Source: Thermobifida halotolerans (GTDB taxonomy: Bacteria > Actinomycetota > Actinomycetes > Streptosporangiales > Streptosporangiaceae). From it: a DNA stretch of 64,000 nt. The DNA lies in the NCBI RefSeq assembly GCF_003574835.2, contig NZ_CP063196.1:4030001-4094000 (forward strand), written 5' to 3'. The notes beneath the pieces are model-generated. The model saw nothing but the letters and a program-made list of their open reading frames with translations. It had not been told where the DNA came from and did not search any database. This document shows, piece after piece, positions 33,821 through 42,542 of the stretch. Numbering within the stretch: position 1 is the first letter of the stretch; each line of letters opens with the position of its first letter. The translations under genes were made by a program, and so were the position numbers.

Positions 33821-33855
33821 CAATGAATTCCATTTCTTGACAATCTACGAACGGC

Positions 33856-33911
33856 GGGGCCTGAAGTCCTCCCCGGACTGCTGGTCAAGACCGGGGAGGA
33901 CTTCAGGCCCC
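33856..33911 (-). terminator. Strong terminator with 21-bp perfect stem
   Basis: Arms 33856-33876 and 33891-33911 are exact reverse complements with a 14-nt loop. It lies downstream of the fragment at 33936-34436 and upstream of the gene at 33410-33820 on the same strand. Confidence 0.85.
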
Positions 33912-33935
33912 TCTTCGCTTCAGAAGCTCAGTACT

Positions 33936-34436
33936 TCAGAAGCGCCCAGGAGGCTTGGGCATACTGATTCCCAGACCTCGTCTCCACGTGTAGAACAAGT
34001 TCACCAGGTCCTTGAGCTCGTCCAGTTTACTCAGCGATCCCGAACCGATGGCACCGATTGCAGTAAATATCAAGAGCTCTATCCAGTTTCTGGAATCCCT
34101 GTCAGGATTGCTGATGAGATAGATGATTGCACCGGTGACCGCCCCGATTGCCGACAGCCATATCACAGCAGCTGGATCACATATTCCCACAGTGGACATA
34201 GCGCATACAAGCCCGGCGATAGCGAAGAACACCGTGGCAGCTGCGGGGAGCCATTTGACGAACCAAGGGGGCACAGACTTGAGGAACTCCTCGAGCTGCA
34301 AGTCGAGTTCGGCAATCCAGGCATTGAACCCTATTACCAGTTCGGCAAACGGATCCACGATCAGGCATTGATACATGTTCGGCAAGCAATCGAAATGCTC
34401 AAGAGGAGGAACTGGGCTGTATCCAGCCTTGACTCC
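33936..34436 (-). pseudogene. C-terminal fragment of a membrane protein cut by IS630
   Basis: About 165 residues with three hydrophobic segments (WLPAAATVFFAIAGLVCAM, VIWLSAIGAVTGAIIYLIS, WIELLIFTAIGAIGSGSL), ending GISMPKPPGRF. The 5' end is replaced by an IS630 remnant at 34437. No family recognised; GC is lower than the chromosome. Confidence 0.55.
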
Positions 34437-34898
34437 ATCCGGCGACCGGTTCGGTGTCAACGCGATGAGCGCGATCAGCCCCACCGGCAAGCTGTACTTC
34501 ACCGTGTTCGAGGACTCCTTCACCGCCCAGGTGTTCCTCGGCTTCCTGGATCGGTGGGTGGGGCACTTCAGCACCAAGGTGCACCTGGTCGTGGACCAGC
34601 ACTCGGTCCACGGGTCCCGGGCGGTGCGGGAGTGGGTCCACGATCATGCCGAGCGGATCGAGCCGCACTTCCTACCGCCGTATTCGCCCCATCTGAGCCC
34701 TGACGAGCTGGTCAACGCCGATCTGAAGCGGTACCTGGCCGATGAGGTCATGACCGATCGCCACCGTATGCGGGCCCAGGTCCGCTCGTTCTTCCGTAGC
34801 GTTCAGCGACTCACCGGCCATGTCCGGGGTTACTTCCAGGCCCCGCACACCAGCTACACACCACCAGAACCATCTAGTTCCGGTTCATTCCGGCTCAA
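34437..34898 (+). pseudogene. IS630-family transposase remnant
   Basis: The C-terminal ~150 residues of a DDE transposase almost identical to that in the IS630 at 36382-37489 (RFGVNAMSAISPTGKLYF, VVDQHSVHGSRAV, FLPPYSPHLSPDELVNADLK). It ends with the IS terminus CCGGCTCAATA and a ten-base duplication near the end. Confidence 0.8.
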
Positions 34899-34931
34899 TA
34901 GGCCCTTCCACGCAGTGAACTCCAGGATGGT

Positions 34932-35195
34932 CTACTTGAGCGCGGATTCCTCACCCTCGGTGAGGAACCGGCCCGTTCCGGTATTGCGGCCCGGCTTGCC
35001 CGAGCGGAGCGCCTCGGCCCCTCCAGCCTCGCTGCGAGCCTTCCACCGCGCGATCGACTTGGTCGAGACCCCGAAGACCTCGGCAGCCTGGTCCTCCTCC
35101 AGACCGCGGTCGATGGCGTCCATCACCCGCATCCGCACCGCTTCCTGCTGCGCCGGAGAGAGTTTCCGCATGTCCACCAGAAGTTCATCAGCCAC
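34932..35195 (-). pseudogene. Second IS630-type OrfA remnant
   Basis: An 87-residue helix-turn-helix protein (MADELLVDMRKLSPAQQEAV, AAEVFGVSTKSIARWKARS) related to but distinct from the OrfA at 37036-37449. Its orfB is missing, so it is the leftover of another IS630-group element. Confidence 0.7.
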
Positions 35196-35248
35196 AACTA
35201 CACAACGAACGAGACACCGTTGAGTGATGGATCACTATCGCCGATCAG

Positions 35249-35286
35249 CACCCCGCATGGGACGTGCGAGCGTCCCATGCGGGGTG
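35249..35286 (-). terminator. Terminator of the MarR gene
   Basis: A perfect 16-bp stem (35249-35264 and 35271-35286) with a 6-nt loop, 45 bases downstream of the marR-type stop. Confidence 0.85.
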
Positions 35287-35330
35287 TGGTCGTAGGTATC
35301 TCCGTTGCAGAGAGTTCGTCCCACTGCTGG

Positions 35331-35753
35331 TCACAGCAATCGGCCGATGATTGCCCTGAGCGCTGTCACATCGTCGGGCCCGAGTCGGTCCAGCAGGTGA
35401 CGATGGGTCGAGGCGTCCAGAGCCGGCACCGAAGCCTCGATCGTGCGTCGCCCCTCCGGTCGCAGCGCCACTTCGACACCGTTCGCGACCTTGTCCCGCA
35501 CCACATAGTCCCGTTGCTCCATTCTGGTCAGTAGGTGCGAAAGCCGTGTCCGATCCCAGCCCAGGGCCGCGGCAATGGCCGCCTGCCGCAGGACACCACC
35601 GGCATCGTGCAGGCACACCAGGACGCTCAACTCGGGCTCCGAGAGACCCGACGCCACAGTCATGTCGGCGATGACCGCAGCGCGAACCGTCTCGTAGGCA
35701 CGCTTCCACAGCAACCACAGCGCAGTAGCCTCACCCGGCCTTGGTGTTGACAT
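35331..35753 (-). CDS. MarR-family transcriptional regulator
   Basis: A 140-residue winged-helix regulator with recognition region ALGWDRTRLSHLLTRMEQRD (about 63-82) and wing KVANGVEVALRPEG. It starts at the ATG at 35753, which lies inside the palindrome 35743-35762, so autoregulation is expected. Divergent from a membrane protein gene that is its likely target. Confidence 0.9.
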   Translation of the reverse strand: MSTPRPGEATALWLLWKRAYETVRAAVIADMTVASGLSEPELSVLVCLHDAGGVLRQAAIAAALGWDRTRLSHLLTRMEQRDYVVRDKVANGVEVALRPEGRRTIEASVPALDASTHRHLLDRLGPDDVTALRAIIGRLL

Positions 35754-35762
35754 ATCAACACC
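35743..35762. promoter_or_regulatory. MarR-type palindromic operator
   Basis: GGTGTTGA-CATA-TCAACACC has perfect 8-bp arms and covers the start of the MarR gene, 52 nt before the divergent membrane-protein gene. Confidence 0.7.
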
Positions 35763-35813
35763 TTTCTTTAGAATCCAAGACCACAAGACAAACTACAAGC
35801 AAGGATTACAGCG

Positions 35814-36344
35814 ATGCTCGATCCCCGACGGCCCTATCTCAGCCTGCGCGTCGTGGCGCTACTTCCGCTCGTGCTGTTCTTCCCAGCCGTGGTCGCCTTC
35901 TTCGTCAACCCGACAGTGGTGTGGGGCGAATACCTGGGGGTCTTCTTCCACCTCTCCATCCTCTTCCTCGTCTCGCGCCTGGATGCGGCATCGTGGGCCA
36001 AGGCCGCCGGCTACGGATGGGTGACCTTGGACGTGCTCGCCGGCATTCTGATGATCAACGACATTCCCTACGACACGGCCTGGGCGGTCCGGCTCGGCGG
36101 GCATGTCCTCGCCGGCGTCTGGATCGTGTCGAGCTCCCTGGTCTCCAAAGTCTGGCCGGTCCGCATAGTCGGTGTGATCACCGGACTCTGGCTCGCCTCG
36201 TACTCTTTCGTAGGGGACGTGCTTCCGGAGTCGTTCCTGAGTCCGGCCGGCATCTGCATCCTGGTCTGGTTCGCCCTCCTGGCGATCTTCCACCGATCAA
36301 CCGGGGAGCGATCCGCGGGCTCGGCGAGCCCGGCGTTGGTGTAA
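35814..36344 (+). CDS. Membrane protein of unknown function beside MarR
   Basis: A 176-residue protein with about six hydrophobic helices, starting MLDPRRPYLSLRVVALLPLV. No transporter motif recognised. It is divergent from a MarR regulator across the palindromic operator, an arrangement typical of a ligand-inducible membrane protein. It is chromosome-like in codon use, unlike the low-GC genes to its left. Confidence 0.75.
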   Translation: MLDPRRPYLSLRVVALLPLVLFFPAVVAFFVNPTVVWGEYLGVFFHLSILFLVSRLDAASWAKAAGYGWVTLDVLAGILMINDIPYDTAWAVRLGGHVLAGVWIVSSSLVSKVWPVRIVGVITGLWLASYSFVGDVLPESFLSPAGICILVWFALLAIFHRSTGERSAGSASPALV

Positions 36345-36381
36345 CGGCTCTCTTGTCTGTCGCGACCTGCCCGGTCCCCTA

Positions 36382-37044
36382 TTGAGCCGGAACTAGATGG
36401 TTCTGGTGGTGTGTAGCTGGTGTGCGGGGCCTGGAAGTAACCCCGGACATGGCCGGTGAGTCGCTGAATGCTACGGAAGAACGAGCGGACCTGGGCCCGC
36501 ATACGGTGGCGATCGGTCATGACCTCATCGGCCAGGTACCGCTTCAGATCGGCGTTGACCAGCTCGTCAGGGTTCAGATGGGGCGAATACGGTGGTAGGA
36601 AGTGCGGCTCGATCCGCTCGGCATGATCGTGGACCCACTCCCGCACCGCCCGGGACCCGTGGACCGAGTGCTGGTCCACGACCAGGTGCACCTTGGTGCT
36701 GACGTGCCCCACCAACCGATCCAGGAAGCCGAGGAACACCTGGGCGGTGAAGGAGTCCTCGAACACGGTGAAGTACAGCTTGCCGGTGGGGCTGATCGCG
36801 CTCATCGCGTTGACACCGAACCGGTTGCCGGTCCCGGCCGTGGTCGGGGTGTGCCCTCGCAGACCCCAGGTGCGACCCGCCGGGTGGTCTGAGCGCACCC
36901 CGACCTGGTCGGCGAACACCACCCGCTCCCCGTGGGCGCGGGCCCGCTCGCGTAGAGCGGGCCAGGTGCGCCCGGTCCACTCCTGCTGGGCCCCGGGGTC
37001 GGTTTCGAACGCGCGCCGGTCCGGGCGTTGGAAGGTCAGCCCCA
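36382..37044 (-). CDS. IS630 transposase OrfB
   Basis: DDE domain of the transposase: VVFADQVGVRSDHPAGRTWG, VVDQHSVHGSRAVREW, LPPYSPHLNPDELVNADLK. It has no independent start and no stop inside the IS, since the frame runs out past the left end. It is made by frameshift from orfA around GGGG at about 37038, where ILRRWG is followed by LTFQRPDRR. Confidence 0.8.
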
Positions 37045-37449
37045 ACGGCGCAGGATCTTGCGTATGCCCCGGTCGGTGAAGGTGGTGCCGAACAGCTGTT
37101 GGACCAAAGCGGCGACCTTGACAGCGGTCCACAGGGTGCCGCCCAACCCCAACTCTTGGGGCTCGTACTCCAGGAGCGCCTGGGCCAGGGCCTGTTCCTG
37201 GGCAGGGGTGAGCTTGGTGTGCTCACCGGGTTTTCGGCCCGGCCTGCCCGAGCGCAGGCCTTGGGCCCGGTCTGCTTCTTGGCGGCGGCGCCAGTTGCGG
37301 ATCGAGTCGGGGCTGACGCCGAAGACGCGCACGGCTTCGGCCGGGCCCATGCCGTCGTTGACCGCGCCCATCACCCGCATCCGCAGTGCTTCCTGTTGGG
37401 CGGGTGCGAGTCTGCGCATGTCCACCCGCAGGTCACCGTCATCGCTCAT
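37036..37449 (-). CDS. IS630 transposase OrfA
   Basis: A 137-residue DNA-binding half with helix-turn-helix VFGVSPDSIRNWRRRQEA (about 42-59) and a second winged region (YEPQELGLGGTLWTAVKVA). It ends RKILRRWG at a TGA within a G-rich slippery run. Confidence 0.88.
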   Translation of the reverse strand: MSDDGDLRVDMRRLAPAQQEALRMRVMGAVNDGMGPAEAVRVFGVSPDSIRNWRRRQEADRAQGLRSGRPGRKPGEHTKLTPAQEQALAQALLEYEPQELGLGGTLWTAVKVAALVQQLFGTTFTDRGIRKILRRWG

Positions 37450-37541
37450 GTACCTGTAACACCACAGGAACCAACAGATTCCGGCTCAATACCAGACCCC
37501 GGCCGCGCCTCTCACCCTACTCGTAGGTACAGAAAACACCA

Positions 37542-38392
37542 TCACTCAGCGGGGTCGAGGAGGGCTGCGGTGGCTGCTGCGGCGGCTTTGGCGACGTCGG
37601 GGTAGACGTGCTGGTAGGTGTCCTGGGTGAAGTGGGTGGTGGCGTGCCCCAGCTCAGCGGAGACCACCTTCACGTCGACTCCGGCGGCGAGCATCATCGA
37701 GGCTGCGCCGTGGCGTAGCCCGTGCAGCCCGATCGGGGGCAGGCCCTCCCAGGAGGCGATGCGGTGGAACTGGTCGGTCACCCACGCCGGATGCAGCGCT
37801 TGGCCCTGTTCGTCGGTGAACACCAGGCCTGAGTCCTGCCAGTCGGCTCCGGCTCTGAGCCGTTCGGCGGCCTGCTGTCTGCGCCAGGCGCGCAGGACTC
37901 TGGTGGTGCCGTCGTCGAGGGTGACGGTGCGCTGCCCGGCCAGGCTCTTGGGAGTGGTGGTGATCGTCTCCCAGCCCAGTTGCACGATCTGGATGCGGAT
38001 GTCGATGGTGCCTTCGGCCAGGTGGGTTTCGGTCCAGGGCAGGCCCACGGCCTCGCCGCGGCGCAGTCCCTTCATCGCGATCAGGTGGAACAGCGCGTAG
38101 AGGCGGTGGCCTCTGGCGCGGCGCAGGAAGGCGCGGGTCTGCTCGGGCGTCCAGACCATGACCTGGCAGAGCACCCGACCGCTCCATTTCCACTGGGCAA
38201 CGCGTTCGGGGGTCCAGACCAGGGGCCGGGTGCGGGGCGCGCTCGGCAGGTGCACGTGGACGGCGGGGTTGAGGGACAGGGGCAGGTCGGGGCGGCGCAG
38301 TGCGGTGTTGAGTGCGCTGCGCAGGGTGGCGCGGACGCGGTGCTGGGTGGCGGCGCCGACGGTGCGCAGACCCCACACCCAGGCCCGCTGGA
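37542..38392 (-). pseudogene. 5'-truncated tyrosine recombinase
   Basis: The catalytic half is intact: Arg in GLRRGEAVGL, His-x-x-Arg in HGLRHGAAS, LGHATTHF and nucleophile Tyr in TQDTYQHV. Most of the N-terminal core-binding domain is missing. Upstream of about 38392 the frame fuses into the 3' end of the glycosyltransferase gene at 38402. It is probably the integrase of a former element whose end was deleted here. Confidence 0.8.
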
Positions 38393-38401
38393 TCCGCCGC
38401 C

Positions 38402-39487
38402 TCAGCTCCTGTCGATCAGGCGGCGGTAGAGGTCCAGGTGGCTGACGGCCGCCCTCTCCCAGCTGTAGCTGGCCGCGAGGGTTCGCCCCGCCGCTCGCAG
38501 GGACTCCGGGTCCTCGAGCGCGGCCCGCATCTGGACCGCGAACCCGGCGGGATCGGCGGCGAATCGGGCGGCACCCCCGAAAACCTCGCGCAGCACGGGA
38601 AGTTCACGGGTGACCAGCGGCACGCCAGCGGCGAGGGCCTCCATCGCGGCCAGCCCGAATCCCTCCTTCGTCGAGGGGAAGGCGAACACGCTCGCGGCGG
38701 CCACCAGAGACGGAAGGTCGCCATGGTCCACCGCGCCGAGCACCACCGGCTCGACGCCCAACTCGGCGGCGCGCTTGTCGAAACGGGTGCGGTAGTCGCG
38801 GTAGTCGAACAGGGTCTCCCCACCGGCGATCACGAGCCGCACACCGGGCACGGACCCGCGCAGGAGAGCGTAGGCCTCGAGCAGGTCCAGCGTGCCCTTG
38901 CGCGGCTCGATGCCGCCGACGGTGAGCACGTAGCGGCCCAGCTCCGAGCGCCACCGCCGCGTGGCGGCTCGGTCCTCGGCGGCGAGCGCGAACCGGCGCG
39001 CGTCGACGCCGTTGGGAATGACGGCGGCCTCGATTCCCCAGCCCTGCCGGAGTTCTTCCGCCACCGCCGCGGACACGCAGACATGGGCGAACGGGCGCAC
39101 GATGGCCCGCTCGTGGCAGGCAGCCAACTCCGGGGTGGTGAAGTGGTCGACGTGGTGCACCGTCCGGACGCACCGTTGCGCCGCGTTGGCGCTGATGCAG
39201 TCCTGGGCGTGCACGATGTCGTGGTCGGCCGGTTCGAACGCGGCGCGCAGCGTCTCGATCGAGCGCAGGATGCGCGGGCCGACGCCTTCGCCCTCGCGGT
39301 CGGGGAACGGCACGATCCGCAGCCGGACCCTGGGGTCGACCGGCCGGAAGAAACCGCTGTCGCCACCCCGTCCCAGGGCCCACACGGTGACCTCCTGGCC
39401 AGCCGCGGCCAGCGCCTCGGCGAGCGCGAGGGTGTGCACGACTCCACCGCGTGGCCTGGTCGAGTAGCTCAGCAGCGCGATCCTCAC
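38402..39487 (-). CDS. MSMEG_0565-family glycosyltransferase (Nit1C cluster)
   Basis: A 361-residue GT-B fold glycosyltransferase of the GT4 type: N-terminal LLSYSTRPRGGVVHTLALAE, C-terminal nucleotide-sugar site FPSTKEGFGLAAMEALAAG (about 270). The ATG overlaps the preceding nitrilase stop by 4 nt (ATGA), so it is the last gene of the Nit1C operon. The family is consistently found with these clusters, but its acceptor is unknown. Its end abuts the recombinase remnant. Confidence 0.9.
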   Translation of the reverse strand: MRIALLSYSTRPRGGVVHTLALAEALAAAGQEVTVWALGRGGDSGFFRPVDPRVRLRIVPFPDREGEGVGPRILRSIETLRAAFEPADHDIVHAQDCISANAAQRCVRTVHHVDHFTTPELAACHERAIVRPFAHVCVSAAVAEELRQGWGIEAAVIPNGVDARRFALAAEDRAATRRWRSELGRYVLTVGGIEPRKGTLDLLEAYALLRGSVPGVRLVIAGGETLFDYRDYRTRFDKRAAELGVEPVVLGAVDHGDLPSLVAAASVFAFPSTKEGFGLAAMEALAAGVPLVTRELPVLREVFGGAARFAADPAGFAVQMRAALEDPESLRAAGRTLAASYSWERAAVSHLDLYRRLIDRS

Positions 39488-40317
39488 AGGGTTCTCCGGT
39501 AGGCGGCCACCTTGCGTTCACGGAGGTGGTCATGCACGCGCCGGGCGTTGGCGATCGCCATGGCCACGTCGACCTCGGCGACCGCGATTCCGGCCTTGCT
39601 CCAGGTGCGGGCCAGGATGTCCCCGCCCGGCCCGACCACCTTGGCCTGGCCGAGGAAGCGCATCCCGCCCATCGCACCGGTCTGGTTCGACGAGGCCAGC
39701 ACCACCTGGTTTTCGGCGGCCCGCGCCTGGTCGTAGAGATCGAAGAGGCGGGACTGCCGGTCCTGCGCCATCCGGGGCGCGCGGTTGGTGATGCTCGTCG
39801 GCCACGCCGACAGGCAGGCCACGATCTCCGCGCCGTCCAGGGCGAGGCTGCGTGCCGACTCGGGGAAGGTCTTGTCGTAGTCGATGAGCATGCCGACCCG
39901 GCCGACCGGGGTGTCGAAGGCGGCGAAGGTGTCCCCCGCGGAGTACGCGGCGACCTCACCCGGTGGCTGGTGCACCTTCCGGTGATGCCCGAGAATCCCG
40001 TCCCCGGTCACGCACACCGCGGCGTTGTACCGGTCGCCCCCCGCCGCTTCGCAGTATCCGACGCACACGACCATCTCCGCCGCCAGCGCCGCGATCTGCT
40101 TGAGGCGGGGGCTGTCCCGCTCGAGCGCGGGCGGCAGCACCTCCGGGTCGGGATGTCGCAGGTCGGCCAGGTAGCCGCCGAGCGCGGCGTCCGGCAGCAC
40201 CAGCAGGGAGACCCCGGAACCACGGGCGTGCTCGATGAGCGTGGCGATGCGCTGCAGGTCGAAATCGAGGTCGCGGCCGAAGTGCGCGGCCACCGCCCCG
40301 ATGCGTGTCACACCCAT
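39484..40317 (-). CDS. Nitrilase-superfamily pseudoenzyme (Asp-Lys-Asp)
   Basis: A 277-residue protein aligned end to end with its neighbour at 40322-41161. The catalytic Glu is replaced by Asp43 (LVLPDAALGGYL), Lys114 is kept (HHRKVHQP), and the nucleophilic Cys is Asp146 (GMLIDYDKTFPE). Both changes are clean GAC codons, so it should not work as a nitrilase or amidase. The fold is otherwise conserved (SAWPTSITNRAP, LASSNQTG). Starts four bases after the active paralogue. It may be a regulatory or structural subunit, or have another chemistry. Confidence 0.88.
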   Translation of the reverse strand: MGVTRIGAVAAHFGRDLDFDLQRIATLIEHARGSGVSLLVLPDAALGGYLADLRHPDPEVLPPALERDSPRLKQIAALAAEMVVCVGYCEAAGGDRYNAAVCVTGDGILGHHRKVHQPPGEVAAYSAGDTFAAFDTPVGRVGMLIDYDKTFPESARSLALDGAEIVACLSAWPTSITNRAPRMAQDRQSRLFDLYDQARAAENQVVLASSNQTGAMGGMRFLGQAKVVGPGGDILARTWSKAGIAVAEVDVAMAIANARRVHDHLRERKVAAYRRTL

Positions 40318-40321
40318 ACGG

Positions 40322-41161
40322 TCAGCACCTCGTCGCGGCGAGGTCTTCGTAGGCCTCGGGTCGCCGGTCCCGCAGGTGGCTCATGGACCGCCGAGCCGTC
40401 TCCAGCGCCTGCCGCACGTCGAACTCGGCGACCGCGAGGCCCTCGCGGACCCCGGTGTCGGAGACGATCTCGCCGCCCGGGTCGACCACCTTGGCGCTGG
40501 CCACGAACCGCAGGTCGCCGAAGGTACCGGACTGGTTCGCCGACAGCCACACGATCTGGTTCTCCAGTGCGCGCGCCCGGTCGAACAGGTCGAAGCGGCG
40601 CTTCCACCGGTCCTGCGTGAGGTCCGCCGCGGCGTTGGTCCGGCTACCGGGCCAGGCCGACACACACACCACGATCTCGGCGCCGTCCAGTGCCAGGGAC
40701 CGCGCCGCCTCGGGGAAGGCCTTGTCGTAGCAGATCATCATGCCGAGTCGGCCGACCGGCGTGTCGAAGGCGGCGAACTCGTTGCCCGCCCAGTAGGTGG
40801 CGTCCTCGGACAGCGGCTGGTGCACCTTGCGGTGGTTGCCGAGCACGCCGTCGCCGTGGACGCAGACCACGCTGTTGTACAGGCGGTCACCGGCGTCCTC
40901 GCAGTATCCCGCGGTCACCACCATGTCGCCGGCCAGCGCGGCGAGCCGGCGGATCTCGGGACCGTCCAACGCCAGCGCCGGCGGACCGGCCGCGCCCCCG
41001 TCGAGGTTCGCCAGGTACCCGCCGAGGCACGCTTCGGGCAGGGCGAGCAGCCGGACCCCACTCGCGCGTGCCTGGTCGATCAGGGAGGAGATCCGCGCGA
41101 AATCGGCCTCCAGATCGCGGTCGAACGGCGCGGCCACCGCCGCCATGCGCAGGCTACTCAA
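40322..41161 (-). CDS. Nit1-type nitrilase (carbon-nitrogen hydrolase)
   Basis: A 279-residue nitrilase with the full catalytic triad: Glu43 (LALPEACLGGYL), Lys112 (NHRKVHQP) and Cys144 (GMMICYDKAFPE). In Nit1C clusters this enzyme is associated with nitrile or cyanide-derived nitrogen assimilation. The TTG start at 41161 overlaps the preceding stop (TTGA) and has GGGGA five bases upstream. An ATG at 41146 is an alternative, but homologous N-termini extend further. Confidence 0.9.
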   Translation of the reverse strand: MSSLRMAAVAAPFDRDLEADFARISSLIDQARASGVRLLALPEACLGGYLANLDGGAAGPPALALDGPEIRRLAALAGDMVVTAGYCEDAGDRLYNSVVCVHGDGVLGNHRKVHQPLSEDATYWAGNEFAAFDTPVGRLGMMICYDKAFPEAARSLALDGAEIVVCVSAWPGSRTNAAADLTQDRWKRRFDLFDRARALENQIVWLSANQSGTFGDLRFVASAKVVDPGGEIVSDTGVREGLAVAEFDVRQALETARRSMSHLRDRRPEAYEDLAATRC

Positions 41162-42540
41162 GAAATCCCCAATCCCGTCACACCGGACTCGATCACCCGG
41201 GTCCGCTCTCCATCCGGCCAGCGCAGCATCACGCCGCTGCCGGTCACCAGCTCCCCGCACTGGGCGCTCACCGCTGGTCCGGCCGGCAACGGCTCGCCGC
41301 CGGGTGCGTCCGCGGTGAGCATCGCGAACCCCGGGAAGCAGGTGAGCCAGTCCCCGACCGTCGCCCCGGCCGGCCGCGGCACGTCGGCGACGTCCAGCAC
41401 CGCCCCGCAACCGCTGGCCTCGGCGAGCATTCCCAGGGTGCCGACGATGCCCGCCATCGACACGTCCTTGGCGGCGGCGGGCCGGGCCGCCGCGACGGAG
41501 GCCAGCATCGCCCGTAACTCGGGGGTCCGCCGCGAGGTGGTGGAATCCCACTGCCTGCCCGCGTGTCCGGGCCGCCAACGCCCGGCGAGGTCGGCGGTGA
41601 GCCGCACCCGGTGCCCGGCTTTCCCTCCGCCGCCCGGAACCGGCCGGGCGGTGCGGCCGAGCGCGGTGACCGACAGTGCGGCGGGTACCCCGAGCTGCGT
41701 GTGCCCGCCGAGCACGGGCACGTCGTACGCCTGGCTCGCCCGCCGCAGGCCGGCCAGCACGCGGGAGGCGAACGACCGGTCCCTCGCCCCCAGCGCGTCG
41801 AGCAGGCCCACCGGGGCGGCGCCCATCGCGGCGAGGTCGTTGACGTTGACCAGCACCGAGCACCAGCCCGCCCAGTCCGGATCGCGCTCCACCATCGACG
41901 GAACGATCGCGTCGCACGCCGCCACCACATCGCTGCCCGGCACCGGAACGCCGTCGTCACCCACGAAGCCCGGGACACCGGTCAACCCGGTCAGCAGCGG
42001 CCCGAGATCGCTCTTGGTGGTCTTCGCCAGCGCGGCGATCCGGCCGATCGGCCACCGCATCAGCACGTGCGGGCGGTCGGCCACGGTCACCGGGCGCACG
42101 GCGTCCCAGCCGAGCCGGCGGAACAGGCGCTCGTTGCGGGCCTGCACCGTGGCCTCGAACCGCAGCACGCCGGCGTTCTCGGCATGCGCGCACGCCGCCC
42201 GGACCAGTGCGGGGCCGATCCGCCCGCGGCTCGACGGGGCGACCACCAGCCGCCCGCCGAGCCACCAGCCCAGGTCCGGTCCCGCGTCGGCGGGTCCCAG
42301 CCGGACCCCGCCGAGGACCGCGCCCTCACGGTCACGGGCGACCAGCACGATCGTCCGGGGGTCGTCGTCGTGCGCGTCGAGGTCGTGCCCGGTGAACAGG
42401 CCCTGCTCGTGCACGAACACCTCGGTCCGCAGGGCGCGGTAGGCCGCGACCGTCGCCGCGTCCTCGGCCCGCTCGATGCGGAAGGCCGGCTGCCGCGCGA
42501 TGCTGGCCTGGTCGCCCAAGACCGCGAGGACGTCCATCAT
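41158..42540 (-). CDS. MSMEG_0567-family GNAT/AIR-synthase-like fusion
   Basis: A 460-residue protein. Residues about 15-160 are a GNAT domain (FRIERAEDAATVAAYRALR, VVAPSSRGRIGPALVRAAC). Residues about 165-450 are a PurM/AIR-synthase-like ATP-binding domain (LVNVNDLAAMGAAPVGLLDA, VLGGHTQLGVPAALSVTALG). In some bacteria these are separate genes. The family is named for nitrogen-starvation-induced MSMEG_0567/Sll0786. ATG at 42540, two bases after the radical SAM stop. The substrate is unknown. Confidence 0.9.
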   Translation of the reverse strand: MMDVLAVLGDQASIARQPAFRIERAEDAATVAAYRALRTEVFVHEQGLFTGHDLDAHDDDPRTIVLVARDREGAVLGGVRLGPADAGPDLGWWLGGRLVVAPSSRGRIGPALVRAACAHAENAGVLRFEATVQARNERLFRRLGWDAVRPVTVADRPHVLMRWPIGRIAALAKTTKSDLGPLLTGLTGVPGFVGDDGVPVPGSDVVAACDAIVPSMVERDPDWAGWCSVLVNVNDLAAMGAAPVGLLDALGARDRSFASRVLAGLRRASQAYDVPVLGGHTQLGVPAALSVTALGRTARPVPGGGGKAGHRVRLTADLAGRWRPGHAGRQWDSTTSRRTPELRAMLASVAAARPAAAKDVSMAGIVGTLGMLAEASGCGAVLDVADVPRPAGATVGDWLTCFPGFAMLTADAPGGEPLPAGPAVSAQCGELVTGSGVMLRWPDGERTRVIESGVTGLGIS

Positions 42541-42542
42541 GG

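Larger units (their letters stand above)
36382..37489 (-). mobile_element. IS630-family insertion sequence
   Basis: About 1108 bp with terminal inverted repeats starting TTGAGCCGGAA at both ends, flanked by TA dinucleotides (36380-36381 and 37490-37491), the IS630/mariner target. It contains orfA and orfB in different frames. Confidence 0.88.

Noticed and set aside
22754-38400. A prophage between tRNA-Lys and Nit1C
   Set aside because: No capsid, tail, terminase, portal or lysis gene is recognisable; contents are IS elements, toxin debris and small accessory genes.
39484-40317. Sequencing error as the cause of the missing nitrilase Glu and Cys
   Set aside because: Both positions differ by proper in-frame codons at separate places while the rest of the frame is conserved; two independent substitution errors at the two catalytic residues are unlikely.
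40235-42442. A 735-codon frame opposite the Nit1C nitrilases and GNAT fusion
   Set aside because: Mirror frame of three well-supported genes with low-complexity Ser/Arg/Thr/Pro composition.
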